From: Streptomyces orinoci | GTDB lineage: Bacteria > Actinomycetota > Actinomycetes > Streptomycetales > Streptomycetaceae | NCBI RefSeq assembly: GCF_003121295.1 | Contig: NZ_PHNC01000014.1 | Coordinates: 35,729-99,728 of the forward strand | Direction of reading: 5' to 3' | DNA: 64,000 bases | Shown here: piece by piece, positions 1-10,385 of the stretch | How positions within the stretch are numbered: the first letter of the stretch is position 1 | Layout of the letters: each line of letters opens with the position of its first letter | Notes under the pieces: model-generated | What the model was told of the DNA's origin: nothing | Seen by the model: only the letters and a program-made list of their open reading frames with translations | The model's database searches: none | Made by a program: the position numbers and the translations under genes

Positions 1-1244
1 GCGCCCCTGGTGGGGCGCCCCAAGCCGAACGCCTCGTGCAACGACCGTACCGCGGACGGTACTTGCCCCGAGTGGCACAGGACCGAGATCCGGGTCTCGG
101 CGGTGGAGATGGCCGCGATGTTCACCCCCGCCGCGGACAGCGTCTCACAGCACATGGCGATCACCCCGGAGTGGGTACGCATCCCGGAGCCGATCAGGGA
201 CACCTTGCCGATCTCCTCGTCGTAGCCCAAGTCCCGGTAGCCGATGGCCCGTCGGCTCGCGCGCAGGGCGGCCAGCGCCGCCGGGCCGTCGCTGCCCGGC
301 AGTACCAGGGTGAGGTCGCCGCCCTGCCCGCCGCCGCCCCGGCCCGCGTGGTGTACGGCGGTGTCCAGGTCCACCCGGGCCTCGGCCAGGGTGCGGAACA
401 CCCCGGCCATGGCGGCGGCACCGCCGGGCACCCCGGTCACCGTGAGCCGGGCGCCGGACAGATCATGGGCGACACCGGTCACCCGGGGCTGCTCCGCACC
501 CACCGCCTCCGCGTCAGCGCAGATCACCGTGCCGGGGCCGGTGCCGAAGGAGGAGCTGACGCGCACCGTGACCCCGTGCCGCCGGGCGTAGTGCACACTG
601 CGCTGGGCCAGCACCCGCGCCCCGGCGGCGGCCATCTCCTGCATGGCCTCATAGGTGAGCCGGGGCAGCCGCCGGGCGTTCGGCACCAGCCGGGGGTCGG
701 CGGTGTACACCCCGTCCACATCGGTGTAGATCTCGCACACATCGGCCTTGAGCGCCGCGGCCAGTGCGATGGCCGTGGTGTCCGAGCCGCCCCGGCCCAG
801 GGTGGTGATCTCTCCGGAGTCCCGGCAGACGCCCTGGAATCCGGCCACCAGTACCACCGCCCCGCGGTCCAGGGCCTGCCGGATCCGTCCGGGCGTCACC
901 TGAAGGATCCGGGCCCTGCCATGGGCGCCGTCGGTGATCACCCCCGCCTGTTCGCCGGAGAGCGAGCAGGACTCGGCGCCCAGGGCGTGTACGGCCATCG
1001 CGGTCAGCGCGCCCGAGATGGGCTCCCCGGCCGTGAGCAGCATGTCCAGCTCCCGGCGCGGTGCCAGCGGGGCCACGTCCCCGGCCAGTTGGAGCAGTTC
1101 ATCGGTGGTGTCCCCCATGGCGGAGACCACCACCACGACATCGTGGCCCTCCGCGCGGGTGGCGACGATGCGCTCGGCGACCTTTTTGATCCGCTCGGTA
1201 CTGCACACCGAGGAGCCGCCGTACTTCTGGACGATGAGAGCCAT
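1..1244 (-). CDS. Aspartate kinase, 3' end cut by the window edge
   Basis: Phosphorylates L-aspartate, the first step toward aspartate semialdehyde. The protein begins [13 protein letters not shown], the KYGGSS signature of aspartokinases, and carries the [12 protein letters not shown] substrate/ATP loop near residue 150. C-terminal ACT-type regulatory sequence follows ([17 protein letters not shown]). About 414 codons are present without a stop, close to the usual 410-430 residues, so only the extreme C-terminus is missing. A GGGAGG site precedes the ATG. It lies 58 bp downstream of a diaminobutyrate aminotransferase and probably shares its transcript, which suggests a pathway-dedicated copy supplying aspartate semialdehyde rather than the housekeeping enzyme. 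Whether the ACT domain is feedback-resistant cannot be told by eye. Confidence 0.93.
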   Translation of the reverse strand, partial: MALIVQKYGGSSVCSTERIKKVAERIVATRAEGHDVVVVVSAMGDTTDELLQLAGDVAPLAPRRELDMLLTAGEPISGALTAMAVHALGAESCSLSGEQAGVITDGAHGRARILQVTPGRIRQALDRGAVVLVAGFQGVCRDSGEITTLGRGGSDTTAIALAAALKADVCEIYTDVDGVYTADPRLVPNARRLPRLTYEAMQEMAAAGARVLAQRSVHYARRHGVTVRVSSSFGTGPGTVICADAEAVGAEQPRVTGVAHDLSGARLTVTGVPGGAAAMAGVFRTLAEARVDLDTAVHHAGRGGGGQGGDLTLVLPGSDGPAALAALRASRRAIGYRDLGYDEEIGKVSLIGSGMRTHSGVIAMCCETLSAAGVNIAAISTAETRISVLCHSGQVPSAVRSLHEAFGLGRPTRG

Positions 1245-1302
1245 CGCTGAGCCTCCCCCAACGGCCGCCCGGGGCGGCCGAGTTCGATGAATGGTGACGC
1301 GT

Positions 1303-2673
1303 TCAGATCCGGGCGACGGCGGCGGCGATGGACTCGTCCAGGATCGAGCAGGCGGTGTCCACCACCTCCTCGGTCACATTCAGCGGCGGCAGCAGCCGCA
1401 CCACGGCGTCCTGCCGGCCGCCGAGTTCCACGATCAGGCCCCGCCGCAGGGCCTGGGCCTGCACCTCCGCGGCCAGGCGGGCGGCGGGTGCCCCGGTGTC
1501 CGGGTCCGCCAGCTCCACTCCCCACAGCAGCCCCCGGCCGCGCACCTCGCGCACCCAGTGGCAGCCGGCCGCCTCCGCCAGGCGCCGCCGGATCTGCTCA
1601 CCCCGGGCCCGGACATTGCCCAGCACATCCTCCTCGCGGATGATGCGCACCGCCTCCACTCCGGCGGCGAAGGCCAGTTGGTTGCCGCGGAAGGTGCCGA
1701 TATGGGCGCCCGGTGCCCAGGTGTCCAGCCGGCGGTCGTAGAGGATCAGGGCCACCGGGGCGCCGATGCCGCTGAGCGCCTTGGAGGCCACGATCACATC
1801 GGGTTCGATGCCGTACTGCTCAAAGGCGAACCAGCTGCCGGTGCGCCCGCAGCCGGTCTGCACCTCGTCCACGATCAGCGGGATGCCCAGCTCGGCGGTC
1901 AGCTTCCGCACCCGCCGGACGAACTCGCCATGGGCCGGTATCACCCCGCCCTCGCCCTGCACCACCTCCATCAGCACCGCCGCGGGCAGGGGTATCCCTC
2001 CGTTGGGGTCCCGCAGGGAACGTTCCAGCAGTGTCACGCAGTTGACGGCGCAGCCGTCGGGGGTGAGGCCCACCGGGCAGCGGCCGCAGGAGGAGTAGGG
2101 GAAGAAGTGGACGCCGGGCATTCCATGGGCCACCGGCCGTTTCTGGGCCAGCAGCCCGCTGACCGCCATGGCGGCATGGGTGCTGCCATGGAAGCCGCCC
2201 TGGAAGGAGACGATCTCCCCGCGCCCGGTGGCCGTCTTGCACAGTTTGATCGCCGCTTCCACCGCGTTGGCTCCCGTGGGACCGCAGAAGTGCACCTTCA
2301 TACGGTCCCGCAAGGGCGCCGGGAGCATGGAGAGTTGGGCTTCGGTGAAGGCATCCTTGACCGGAGTGGGAAAGTCCAGCCCATGGGTGAGCCGGCCGAG
2401 CTGCTCGGTGACGGCCCGTACCAGCGCCGGATGGTTGTGGCCCAGGGACAGCACCCCGGCACCGGACAGGAAGTCGATAAAGACATTGCCGTCCACATCG
2501 CTGACGAAGCTGCCGGAGCCCTCGGCCAGGGCGACCGGCAGATGCCGGGGGTAGCTGCGGGCGTTGGACTCGTACCGCTCCTGGCGGGCGAGCAGCTCGG
2601 CCGAGCGCGGCCCGGGGAGTTCCCCGGCCACCCGTGGGGCGGTGAAGTTCTGCGGAGGTGCGAGCGAGGTCAT
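1303..2673 (-). CDS. Diaminobutyrate--2-oxoglutarate aminotransferase (EctB-like)
   Basis: Class III PLP aminotransferase of 456 residues, predicted to convert aspartate semialdehyde to L-2,4-diaminobutyrate with glutamate as donor. Visible family features are the N-terminal [20 protein letters not shown] stretch, [24 protein letters not shown], the [13 protein letters not shown] cofactor segment with its Asp, and the PLP lysine in ASKALSG. Ectoine EctB enzymes are usually about 420 residues; this longer form resembles siderophore-type Dat enzymes. An AGGAG site precedes the ATG. It sits 29 bp downstream of the Pls-like synthetase and upstream of aspartokinase. No ectA or ectC is nearby, so the diaminobutyrate most likely feeds the synthetase and not ectoine. 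Confidence 0.9.
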   Translation of the reverse strand: MTSLAPPQNFTAPRVAGELPGPRSAELLARQERYESNARSYPRHLPVALAEGSGSFVSDVDGNVFIDFLSGAGVLSLGHNHPALVRAVTEQLGRLTHGLDFPTPVKDAFTEAQLSMLPAPLRDRMKVHFCGPTGANAVEAAIKLCKTATGRGEIVSFQGGFHGSTHAAMAVSGLLAQKRPVAHGMPGVHFFPYSSCGRCPVGLTPDGCAVNCVTLLERSLRDPNGGIPLPAAVLMEVVQGEGGVIPAHGEFVRRVRKLTAELGIPLIVDEVQTGCGRTGSWFAFEQYGIEPDVIVASKALSGIGAPVALILYDRRLDTWAPGAHIGTFRGNQLAFAAGVEAVRIIREEDVLGNVRARGEQIRRRLAEAAGCHWVREVRGRGLLWGVELADPDTGAPAARLAAEVQAQALRRGLIVELGGRQDAVVRLLPPLNVTEEVVDTACSILDESIAAAVARI

Positions 2674-2702
2674 ACGGTCTCCTGACGGGGCAGCGGGATC
2701 GG

Positions 2703-5700
2703 TCAGCAGGGGCGGGAGGGGATGCCGCGCCAGCGGGTGCCCTCCGGCAGCCGCTCGCCCTTCATCACCAGCGACAGCGCGTCAACACCGGTGCCCGCGC
2801 CGACCGTTGCGTCATAGAGGACGACGGAGCGGGCGCCCACAGATGCGCCCGGGCCGATCCGGGTGAAGGACATCTTCATCACCCGGTCCTCGAACAGATG
2901 GGTCTGCACCGAGGTGAACTCCCCGACGGCCGCGTCGTCCCCGATCTCCACCAGGTCGAACTCGGTGAGATAGGTGGTGGCCAGCCACACCCGGCGGCCG
3001 ATGCGGGCGCCGAACAGGCGCAGTACGGGGCAGACCCAGGGCGATCCGGTGAGCAGATTGACCAGGGAGGGCACCACCAGGTTCTCGAACAGGCCGGTGA
3101 TCAGCTCGGTACGCCGTACCCAGACGCTCCACAGCGGTTCGGTACGCGGCCGGTAGCGGCCGATCACCAGCCATTTGAGCGCCGCGGTGGCCAGGGTGGC
3201 GGCCACCCCGGTGCCCAGCAGCAGGGCCGGGCCGAGCAGGAAGAGGGTCAACGGCGGGCAGCCCCGGGCCAGTTGGAGGGAGACCCAGAGCGCACCCAGC
3301 GCGCTGAGCGCGCCAATGGTGGCCGGCAGGGTGATACGGAAGTACTCGATGGCCAGCCGGGCGGCGATCAGGCCGCGGGTGGGCCGGTAGGTGTACTTCT
3401 CCGGGAACCGCGGGCTCTCCTCGCGGCGCGGCAGGAACAGCGCGGGGGAGCCCAGCCAGGTGGTCTCCGGCCCCGCCGGCCTGGACGGGGCCACCGAGTG
3501 CACCCCCAGCAGGCTGTGGTCGCCCATCCGGCAGGAACCGGGCACCAGCGCGCCATTGCCCACAAAGCTCAGCCTGCCCACCTCGGCCGGGGCCAGGGCG
3601 ATCCGCCCCTGGTGGAAGACGGCCGGTCCCACCACGCTGACATCGGCGACAAAGCTGCGTTCGCCGATGACCAGCATGTCCGGATCGACAAAGCTGACCG
3701 TGGCCACCTCCGACCAGCGGCCGGTGCGGGCGCCCAGGGCGCGCAGGAAGGGCACCAGATAGAGGGTGGAGTACAGGGCGTGGGTGACGGTCAGGCTGAG
3801 CGCCATCATGGCGTCGGCGATCCATTTGCGGACCCCGAAGGCGCCGCGTTCCGGGTGGATTCCGGCCCGCGCGGAGGGCATTACGGATCGTTTGACGGCC
3901 AGCACCAGCAGGCAGACGGTCAGTACGGTCAGTGGTCCGGCCGCGGCGGCGGCCAGGCCGGCCCAGGCGGCGCCGTACTGCCAGGCGGCATAGGCCACCA
4001 GGGCGGATCCGCCTATGGCGATGGCCGGTGGCAGCATGGCGAGCAGCAGGGCGGCCAGGGCGTAGGCGGCCAGCACGGGCGGCCGCCAGGGGCGGTGGTC
4101 GGCCTGGTCCGCCATGTCCTGGAGCAGGTGCGGGCGGGCGTCCTGGCGGGTGGCGGGCGATCCGGCCCAGTGTTCGCCGGCGGGCACCGTGTGGCCGGCC
4201 GGCACCAGGGACTGCTCGCCCAGGGTGGCCCCGTCGCCCAGTGAAGCCCCGGGCAGCACCACGGAGTTGGTGCCCACCGCACAGCCGGAGCCGATCTCCA
4301 CGGTGCCCAGCCGAAGCCAGCCGTCCTGTACCGAGTGCGGCTGGAGGCGGGCGCCGTAGCCGATGCTGCTGTGGTCGCCGATCCTCAGCAGCGAGGGCGC
4401 GGTGGGTACGGAGGACAGATGGCAGCCGCGGCCGATCCTGGCCCCCAGCAGCCGCAGAAAGGGCGGCAGCAGCGGGGAACCGGCCAGCCGGTCGGCCGGG
4501 GTGAGCGCCAGCACCTTGCCATGCAGCCAGAACCGCAGATAGGTCACGCCCCACAGCGGATACCAGCCCGGTTTCACCCCCGCCATCAGCAGCCGGCCGC
4601 CCAGCACCGGCAGCACCAGGGCGCTGACCAGCAGCCAGCCCATATCCAGCGCCGCGAAGGAGGCCGGCGGCAGATCCACCAGGGCGGCGGGCACGCTGCC
4701 CGCGGCCGGGGCGCGCACCGGCAGGTGCCAGGCCGCGCACAGCCGGTACAGCAGCAGTACCGCCGGCAGGCTGATCAGCAGCAACCAGGCGTAGAGGCCG
4801 ATGAGCTGGGCCAGTCCGCAGGCCCACACCCGGGCGCTGGAGTGCTTCCTGGGCGGCGGCGCGGCCGGGTCCGGCCCTTGCTCCCCGGCGGTGGACGCCT
4901 CGATATGGGCGGCCAGGGAGCGGATGGTGGGGTGGGCGTAGAGGTCGCCCATGGCCACCCCGCGCAGCTGGGGACGCTGCCGCAGCCGGGAGATCAGCCG
5001 GGCGGCGGCCATGGAGTGGCCGCCCAGGTCACAGAAGAAGTCGTCCTCGGCCGAGATCCGCTCGCCGCCGAGGATCTCCCGCCACTCGGCGGCCAGTTGC
5101 TCCTCCAGCTCCGTGGCGGGGGCGGCGTGGGGACGGGCGCGGCGGGTGAGCGGCGGCGAGGTGGGGGCGGGCAGCGCGGCCCGGTCCACCTTGTCGGCGG
5201 CCAGCATCGGGAACTCCGGGAGGATCTCCACAAAGGCCGGGATCATATAGGCGGGCAGCCGGCGCCGGAGGGTGCCGTGCAGCCGTTCCCGCAGAGCCTC
5301 CGGCGGCTCGGCGGGGGCCCGGGGGTCCAGGGTCACATAGCCGGTCAAGTCCTGGACCACACCGTCCCGTTCCAGTGGAACGACCACGGCGTTCTCGATG
5401 GCCGGGTCCTCCCGGATCAGCTGCTCGATCTCGGCCGGCTCGATGCGGTATCCGCGGATCTTCACCTGGGTGTCCACCCGGCCCAGGTACTCGATCTCCC
5501 CGCCGGGGGTCAGCCGGCCGCGGTCACCGGTGCGGTAGATCCGCGGGACCTCGGCTCTGTCGCTCTCCACCGGGTTGGCGATGAACCGTTCCGCCGTGAG
5601 CTCGGGCCGGTTGACATAGCCGATGGCCACGCCCGGCCCGCCCACGCAGATCTCACCGCTCTCGCCCTCGGGGACCGGGCGCAGCCGCTCGTCGAGGATA

Positions 5701-6755
5701 TAGACGCGGTAGGTGGGCAGCGGGGTGCCGATGGTGACCGGCCGGTGCGGGGAGAGTTCGCCGCAGGTGGCGGTGACCGTCGCCTCGGTGGGGCCATAGG
5801 CGTTGAGGATGCGCCGGCCCGGCCGGTGCCAGCGCCGCACCAGGTCCGGCGGGCAGGCCTCGCCGCTGACCAACAGGCTGCGCAGCGAGGGCACTTCGGA
5901 CTCGAGCGTCATCAGCAGGGTGGGTACGCAGCACAGCACGGTGACGGCGTGCTGGATGAGGAAGGCGGTGAGCCCGTGCCCGACCCGGCGGCCGTCGGTG
6001 GGCCCGGCCACCAGGGTGGCACCTGCCATCCAGGCCGGCCAGATCTCCTCGATGGCGAAGTCGAAGGCGAGGGACAGCCCTTGATAGACCCGGTCCTGCC
6101 GGTCCACCCGGTAGATGGGGGCCACCACGCGCAGGAAGTTGACAATATTGGCGTGCGAGACGGCCACGCCCTTGGGGCGGCCGGTGGTGCCCGAGGTGTA
6201 GATCACATAGCTCATGGCGGAGGGGTCGATCTCCACTCCGGGGCGGTGGTCCGGCTGCCGGGCCAACTGCTGGCGCAGCCGGTCGAGTTCGAGCACTTCG
6301 CAGGGCAGCCCCGAGGTGCGGTCGCGCAGCCGGGAGCAGGTCACCAGGGAGTGCAGTCCGGCGTCCCGGGCGATAAAGGCCAGCCGGCCGGCGGGAAACG
6401 AGGGGTCCAGCGGTACATACACCGCACCCGCCTTGATCACGCCCAGCAGGGCCACATAGGTCTCCACCGAGCGTTCCAGGAGGATGCCCACCGGTGTTCC
6501 CGGCCGCACCCCGTGTCCGGCCAGCAGATGCGCCAGCCGGTTGGCCCGGCGGTCGAGTTCGGCGTAGCCGATCCGCTCGGACTCACAGATCACCGCGGTG
6601 GCCTCGGGGTAGCGGTCACAGGCCCGCTCGAAGAACTGGGGCAGGGCGCGCACCGGTGGCTGCTCGTATACCGGATCCGGATTCCGGCCCTCCGTTGGAG
6701 GCCCGGGATCCGCTTCGGCCGGCCCATGCCGGACGGGGGACCTGGTGTCTGCCAT
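2703..6755 (-). CDS. Pls-like membrane NRPS, predicted poly-diaminobutyrate synthetase
   Basis: 1350 residues with the layout of epsilon-poly-L-lysine synthetase (about 1320 residues). An adenylation domain spans about 40-530 ([10 protein letters not shown] near 188, [10 protein letters not shown] near 318, A10 lysine in ADKVDR near 522). A carrier domain has phosphopantetheine Ser near 581 (LGGHSM). Three pairs of membrane segments then alternate with three hexapeptide-like condensation-related domains (about 740-870, 990-1110, 1200-1340). In the Pls family this one-module enzyme polymerises a free diamino acid at the membrane without a thioesterase. The neighbouring diaminobutyrate aminotransferase and aspartokinase point to diaminobutyrate as substrate. 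Lysine or another diamino acid remains possible. Perfect AAAGGAG ribosome site before the ATG. Confidence 0.88.
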   Translation of the reverse strand: MADTRSPVRHGPAEADPGPPTEGRNPDPVYEQPPVRALPQFFERACDRYPEATAVICESERIGYAELDRRANRLAHLLAGHGVRPGTPVGILLERSVETYVALLGVIKAGAVYVPLDPSFPAGRLAFIARDAGLHSLVTCSRLRDRTSGLPCEVLELDRLRQQLARQPDHRPGVEIDPSAMSYVIYTSGTTGRPKGVAVSHANIVNFLRVVAPIYRVDRQDRVYQGLSLAFDFAIEEIWPAWMAGATLVAGPTDGRRVGHGLTAFLIQHAVTVLCCVPTLLMTLESEVPSLRSLLVSGEACPPDLVRRWHRPGRRILNAYGPTEATVTATCGELSPHRPVTIGTPLPTYRVYILDERLRPVPEGESGEICVGGPGVAIGYVNRPELTAERFIANPVESDRAEVPRIYRTGDRGRLTPGGEIEYLGRVDTQVKIRGYRIEPAEIEQLIREDPAIENAVVVPLERDGVVQDLTGYVTLDPRAPAEPPEALRERLHGTLRRRLPAYMIPAFVEILPEFPMLAADKVDRAALPAPTSPPLTRRARPHAAPATELEEQLAAEWREILGGERISAEDDFFCDLGGHSMAAARLISRLRQRPQLRGVAMGDLYAHPTIRSLAAHIEASTAGEQGPDPAAPPPRKHSSARVWACGLAQLIGLYAWLLLISLPAVLLLYRLCAAWHLPVRAPAAGSVPAALVDLPPASFAALDMGWLLVSALVLPVLGGRLLMAGVKPGWYPLWGVTYLRFWLHGKVLALTPADRLAGSPLLPPFLRLLGARIGRGCHLSSVPTAPSLLRIGDHSSIGYGARLQPHSVQDGWLRLGTVEIGSGCAVGTNSVVLPGASLGDGATLGEQSLVPAGHTVPAGEHWAGSPATRQDARPHLLQDMADQADHRPWRPPVLAAYALAALLLAMLPPAIAIGGSALVAYAAWQYGAAWAGLAAAAAGPLTVLTVCLLVLAVKRSVMPSARAGIHPERGAFGVRKWIADAMMALSLTVTHALYSTLYLVPFLRALGARTGRWSEVATVSFVDPDMLVIGERSFVADVSVVGPAVFHQGRIALAPAEVGRLSFVGNGALVPGSCRMGDHSLLGVHSVAPSRPAGPETTWLGSPALFLPRREESPRFPEKYTYRPTRGLIAARLAIEYFRITLPATIGALSALGALWVSLQLARGCPPLTLFLLGPALLLGTGVAATLATAALKWLVIGRYRPRTEPLWSVWVRRTELITGLFENLVVPSLVNLLTGSPWVCPVLRLFGARIGRRVWLATTYLTEFDLVEIGDDAAVGEFTSVQTHLFEDRVMKMSFTRIGPGASVGARSVVLYDATVGAGTGVDALSLVMKGERLPEGTRWRGIPSRPC

Positions 6756-7521
6756 AGGTGTCTCCTTTACGGCGGATCCTCCGGTGGATCCGCGAGGATT
6801 CAGGAATATTTCGTCTTTCTGTTCGCCTTGGGGACCGGTATTGTTCAGGGACCGTCCAGGGTGTGCCGGTCCGGCCCCCGTCCGGGGCTGACGGATGAAC
6901 AGGGCGTGAGTCGTATGGCGGAATTCAATGGGGCGCGACGGGTTCCGGGAGTCCGCCGGAGGCGCCCGCGAGGCTCTTGGCCGGGCCTGCCACGTCCGGT
7001 TTCGTATGGCGGGTGCCCTTGAGAGGGTCAGTTCACACGGGCCGGAATCATGGCGCGCTTCGGTCCACGGTGACCCTTCATGCGTCCATACACATCCTTG
7101 AAAGTCACGTGTTGAAGCGAATTGAAAACTAGGTTGGCGGCGGTTACCCGAACAGCGGGATATGCGCCAACGTAGTTCGGCTCAATTGCCCCGTGTCTAT
7201 GCCACGCCAGGTAATGGCCCGGCGGGGCGCGGTACCCCGCATTCTCCCGCGCGGCGGTATCGGCACGGCCTCTGAGCAGCCTCTGTATGCCGCCGGAAGC
7301 GGGGGTTCCATCGGGAGCGCCAACTACTCCGGGTGACCGGCGTGGGCGAAAGCCGGTCCCTTGCCGGGCGCGACATCCGGCTCATTTGCGTCAATGGCGC
7401 CCGAGAGCGGGCAAAGACTCCCTCTGCGTTCTCTCTTGGGTTCCCCGGTTGGGGCCGCGCACGGCGGAAGCCGGCGCGTTTCCGGGCGCGGCTCGTCCGT
7501 GTGCGGGAGCGCCCCCCGGCG
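6756..7521. other. 766-bp gene-free leader upstream of the Pls-like operon
   Basis: No reading frame here has a convincing ribosome site or recognisable protein. Base composition is visibly lower in GC around 7060-7200 than in the flanking genes, as expected of a control region. On the minus strand a weak sigma-70-like pair (TTGAGC, 17 bp, TATCCC) overlaps the inverted repeat listed separately, and is a plausible promoter for the synthetase operon, giving a leader of roughly 400 nt. Confidence 0.5.
7127..7177. promoter_or_regulatory. 13-bp inverted repeat, candidate operator
   Basis: AACTAGGTTGGCG (7127-7139) is mirrored at 7165-7177 with one mismatch, around a 25-bp centre that itself contains CCCG/CGGG. 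It is about 370-420 bp upstream of the Pls-like start codon and overlaps the weak minus-strand promoter candidate. It could be a dimeric repressor operator or a long hairpin in a leader RNA; there is no uridine tract, so a terminator is unlikely. Confidence 0.4.
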
Positions 7522-7908
7522 CTAACCCTTCGGCAGCGGGGTCAGGCGCAGACGGACTTCCAGTTCGTGTTCGCCCGGCACCGTGCCGCGCTCCTCGACA
7601 CCGAAGGCGGCGGCCAGCTCCTCGATCACCTGGTGCACCGGATCGGCCGCCCCGAAGAGCCCCGCGTCCACCGGCTCCCGCAGCTCGACCCGGATGCCCG
7701 TGCTTCTCCTGCGGCCCCGGGTATCGACGACCGTGCACCAGACCAGCGGGTGACCCGCGCCGCCCGTGGCCTGCGGCCGGGCCGGGATCACCTCCGCGCC
7801 CTGCGGAAACGGGGTCCGCAGCGCATCGATGACCGCCTGGGCCGTCTCCTCGGCGCAGCCGGTCAGATGGACGCTGACATGGTCCGGGCTCTCCGGGGTG
7901 CTCGTCAC
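7522..7908 (-). CDS. Hypothetical protein, 128 aa
   Basis: Not recognised. The frame extends further upstream, but a GTG at 7908 preceded by AAAGGAG at normal spacing is the likely start, giving VTSTPESPDHVSVHLTGC at the N-terminus. The protein is soluble, with no signal peptide or membrane segment, and alternates predicted helix (CAEETAQAVIDALR; HQVIEELAAAF) with strand-like segments (PLVWCTVVDT; GIRVELREPV; HELEVRLRLTPL), suggesting a small alpha/beta fold. It diverges from ftsH with 266 bp between the starts and could share a control region with it. Confidence 0.6.
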   Translation of the reverse strand: MTSTPESPDHVSVHLTGCAEETAQAVIDALRTPFPQGAEVIPARPQATGGAGHPLVWCTVVDTRGRRRSTGIRVELREPVDAGLFGAADPVHQVIEELAAAFGVEERGTVPGEHELEVRLRLTPLPKG

Positions 7909-8174
7909 CGCCGCTCCTTTGCCGTCAGGTCTGTCTCCCGATGCCGTCAGGACTGTTCTCCCGACCGTACGCGCCCTCCTCCCGCCGCGCACGCCGGGCG
8001 GTCCGGGCACCGTACCGGCCATGACGCCGCCGCCCCGGGGGCATCCTGGAAGTGCGCGGTTACGCCGAACAGCGCAGGCCGGACCCGTTCGGCCCTGCCG
8101 ACCACCCCCGGCATCCCCGATGCTGGTGGCCAGGGCACGCGGCGTCGCCGCCGCCCAGGAAAGAGAGCGGTTCA

Positions 8175-10133
8175 GTGATCACACGAGTTCGCCTGCCGCA
8201 CCGGCACCTGTCGCCACCGGTCCGGCCCGGCCCGCCGGGCGGACCGCCGCAGGGACAGCCCCAGCAGCCCTCGCCCGGCTGGGGACGCTGGGTGCTGGCG
8301 CTCGTCCTGATGACCTTTGTGATCATTCTGCTGCTCGCCCGCGGCTTCTCCGGCCCCACCCGGCACCAGGAGACCTACAGCGACTTCGTCGGCAAGGTGA
8401 ACACCGGCCAGGTGCGCACCGTGGAGATCAGCGACAAGGGCACCGTCACCGGCACCCTCAAGGACGGCACCCAGTTCACCACCCAGATCCCCACCGCCCT
8501 GGGCACCGGCCCGCTGGAACAGCAGCTGCAGTCCCAGCACGTCCAGATCAGCGCCACCTCCAGCGGCGGCGGCAGCACCTGGCTGTCCGTGCTGCTGGCC
8601 TTCCTCCCGCTGCTGCTGCTCGGCGGGTTCTTCCTGTGGAGCGCGCGCCGGGCGGCCGGCTCGCTCACCGGCGGCATCAGCACCATCGGCCGCTCCCGGG
8701 CCAAGATCATCGAGGCCGAGCGGCCCACCACCGGCTTTGCCGACATCGCCGGCTATGAGGGCGTCAAACAGGAGATCGGCGAGGTGGTGGACTTCCTGCG
8801 CCATCCCGAGCGGTATGCCAGGGCGGGCGCCAAGGGACCCCGTGGCGTGATCATGGTCGGGCCGCCCGGCACCGGCAAGACACTGATCGCCCGGGCCGTG
8901 GCCGGGGAGGCCGATGTGCCCTTCCTGTCGGTGACCGGCTCGGCGTTTGTGGAGATGTTCGTGGGCGTCGGCGCCTCCCGGGTGCGCGACCTGTTCGACG
9001 AGGCCCGCAAACGCGCCCCCTCGATCATCTTCATCGACGAGATCGACGCGGTAGGCGGCCGCCGTGGCGGCGGCACCCGGCTGGGCGGCAATGACGAGCG
9101 CGAGCAGACCCTCAACCAGCTGCTGGCCGAGATGGACGGCTTCGACCAGGGCAGCGGCATTGTGGTGCTGGCCGCCACCAACCGCCCCGACGCGCTCGAC
9201 CCCGCCCTGCTGCGCCCCGGCCGCTTCGACCGCCAGGTGACCGTCCCGCTGCCCAACCAGGCCGAGCGGGCCGCCATCCTGTCCGTCCACTCGCGGGGCA
9301 AGACCCTGGACCCGGCGGTCGATCTGGACGCGGTGGCCCGGGCCACCCCCGGCTTCTCCGGCGCCGACCTGGCCAACCTGGTCAATGAGGCGGCCATCAA
9401 CGCGGTACGGGCCGACCGGGCCACCATCCGGCCGCAGGACCTGGACACCGCCCGGGACCGGGTGCTGCTCGGCCGCCGGGAGACCTCCAACGCCCTGCTG
9501 CCGGAGGAGAAGCGCTCGGTCGCCGTGCATGAGTCCGGGCACGCCCTGGTGGCCGCCCTCTGTGAGCACGCCGACCCGGTGGCCAAGGTGACCATCCTGC
9601 CCGCCGGGGTGTCGCTGGGCGTCACCGAGCAACTGCCCGAGGCCGAGCGGCACCTGTACAGCGAGGGCTACCTCACCGACCTGCTGGCGGTGCGGCTGGG
9701 CGGGCGGGCCGCCGAGCTGGTGGTCTTCGGGGAGGGCTCCACCGGGGCCGCCAACGACCTGGCCGGGGCCACCCAGCTGGCCACCCGGATGGTCCGCGAG
9801 TTCGGCCTCTCGCCCAAGCTGGGCCCCATCGGCTACGCCCTGGCCGGCCAGCCCTTCCTGGGCGAGAACCCGGACGAACTCCAGCACCGGCCCTACTCGG
9901 AGCAGACCCAGCGGGTGGTGGACGAGGAGGTCGCCCGGCTGGTGCGGCAGGCCGAGGACCGGGCGCTGGAGATACTGCGCGGGCACCGGAGGGCGCTGGA
10001 CCGGCTGGCCGATCTGCTGGTGGCCAGCGAGACCGTGGACGGCGCGGTGGTGCTGGAGGTCCTGCGCAACGAGGAGCGGCCCGGGGAGGGGCCGGAGCCG
10101 CGGCCCGAGCGGCCGGCGGACCCGGCCGTCTGA
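8175..10133 (+). CDS. ftsH: ATP-dependent zinc metalloprotease FtsH
   Basis: Membrane-anchored AAA+ protease degrading misfolded and regulatory membrane proteins. The order of parts is canonical: transmembrane helix 1 ([15 protein letters not shown]), a short extracytoplasmic domain, transmembrane helix 2 ([16 protein letters not shown]), AAA+ module with Walker A GPPGTGKT, Walker B IIFIDEID and the arginine-finger region [17 protein letters not shown], then the M41 peptidase with zinc motif HESGH. A longer in-frame extension to 8052 exists, but the GTG at 8175, preceded by AGGAAAGAGAG, gives a normal N-terminus and 652 residues. It is shorter at the C-terminus than some Streptomyces FtsH copies and may be an additional paralogue. 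Confidence 0.95.
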   Translation: MITRVRLPHRHLSPPVRPGPPGGPPQGQPQQPSPGWGRWVLALVLMTFVIILLLARGFSGPTRHQETYSDFVGKVNTGQVRTVEISDKGTVTGTLKDGTQFTTQIPTALGTGPLEQQLQSQHVQISATSSGGGSTWLSVLLAFLPLLLLGGFFLWSARRAAGSLTGGISTIGRSRAKIIEAERPTTGFADIAGYEGVKQEIGEVVDFLRHPERYARAGAKGPRGVIMVGPPGTGKTLIARAVAGEADVPFLSVTGSAFVEMFVGVGASRVRDLFDEARKRAPSIIFIDEIDAVGGRRGGGTRLGGNDEREQTLNQLLAEMDGFDQGSGIVVLAATNRPDALDPALLRPGRFDRQVTVPLPNQAERAAILSVHSRGKTLDPAVDLDAVARATPGFSGADLANLVNEAAINAVRADRATIRPQDLDTARDRVLLGRRETSNALLPEEKRSVAVHESGHALVAALCEHADPVAKVTILPAGVSLGVTEQLPEAERHLYSEGYLTDLLAVRLGGRAAELVVFGEGSTGAANDLAGATQLATRMVREFGLSPKLGPIGYALAGQPFLGENPDELQHRPYSEQTQRVVDEEVARLVRQAEDRALEILRGHRRALDRLADLLVASETVDGAVVLEVLRNEERPGEGPEPRPERPADPAV

Positions 10134-10202
10134 CGGACGTCCCGTTCCCCCGGGGCGGTTCCGTACTTTGCCGGTTCTTAACCCGGGGCAATCTTCTTTC
10201 TG

Positions 10203-10217
10203 TTGACGAGCCGTCAA
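10203..10217. promoter_or_regulatory. Small palindrome upstream of the dioxygenase operon
   Basis: TTGACG-AGC-CGTCAA is a perfect 6-bp inverted repeat about 15 bp before a TTGACA box. Too short to serve as a terminator for ftsH; it may be part of the control region of the five-gene operon. Confidence 0.3.
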
Positions 10218-10231
10218 AGACAACTCCGAGA

Positions 10232-10260
10232 TTGACACGGCCAGTTGGTCTAGTCCACTT
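10232..10260 (+). promoter_or_regulatory. TTGACA box with overlapping DasR-like (dre) operator
   Basis: A consensus -35 hexamer TTGACA (10232-10237) is followed by TGGTCTAGTCCA at 10246-10257. The 16-bp window 10244-10259 matches the DasR consensus ANTGGTCTAGACCANT at all but two positions. A dre between or over promoter hexamers is how the GntR-family repressor DasR silences chitinase and antibiotic genes in Streptomyces until glucosamine phosphates release it. No strong -10 hexamer is visible. It sits about 130 bp upstream of the first gene of the five-gene operon. Confidence 0.5.
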
Positions 10261-10385
10261 TGGTACCGCGCGAGTTCCCACGAGGGACGGGGTGGCCATG
10301 AGGCCTCGGGGAACGGTGGCGCGGGCCGGCTGCCCTTTCGCCCGGCGCCGGTGCGCACGCAAGGAACTTCAGTTGTGGAGCAGCT

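Noticed and set aside
1303..2673. Ectoine biosynthesis
   Set aside because: Only the EctB-like step is present; no ectA, ectC or ectD, and the gene is coupled to the Pls-like synthetase.
1291..2685. Long plus-strand frame (464 codons) opposite the aminotransferase
   Set aside because: Shadow of the minus-strand gene: Gly/Ala/Gln/His-rich, no domain, no ribosome site.
4335..7022. 895-codon plus-strand frame opposite the Pls-like synthetase
   Set aside because: Low-complexity composition typical of an antisense frame in high-GC DNA; the minus-strand protein has all NRPS motifs.
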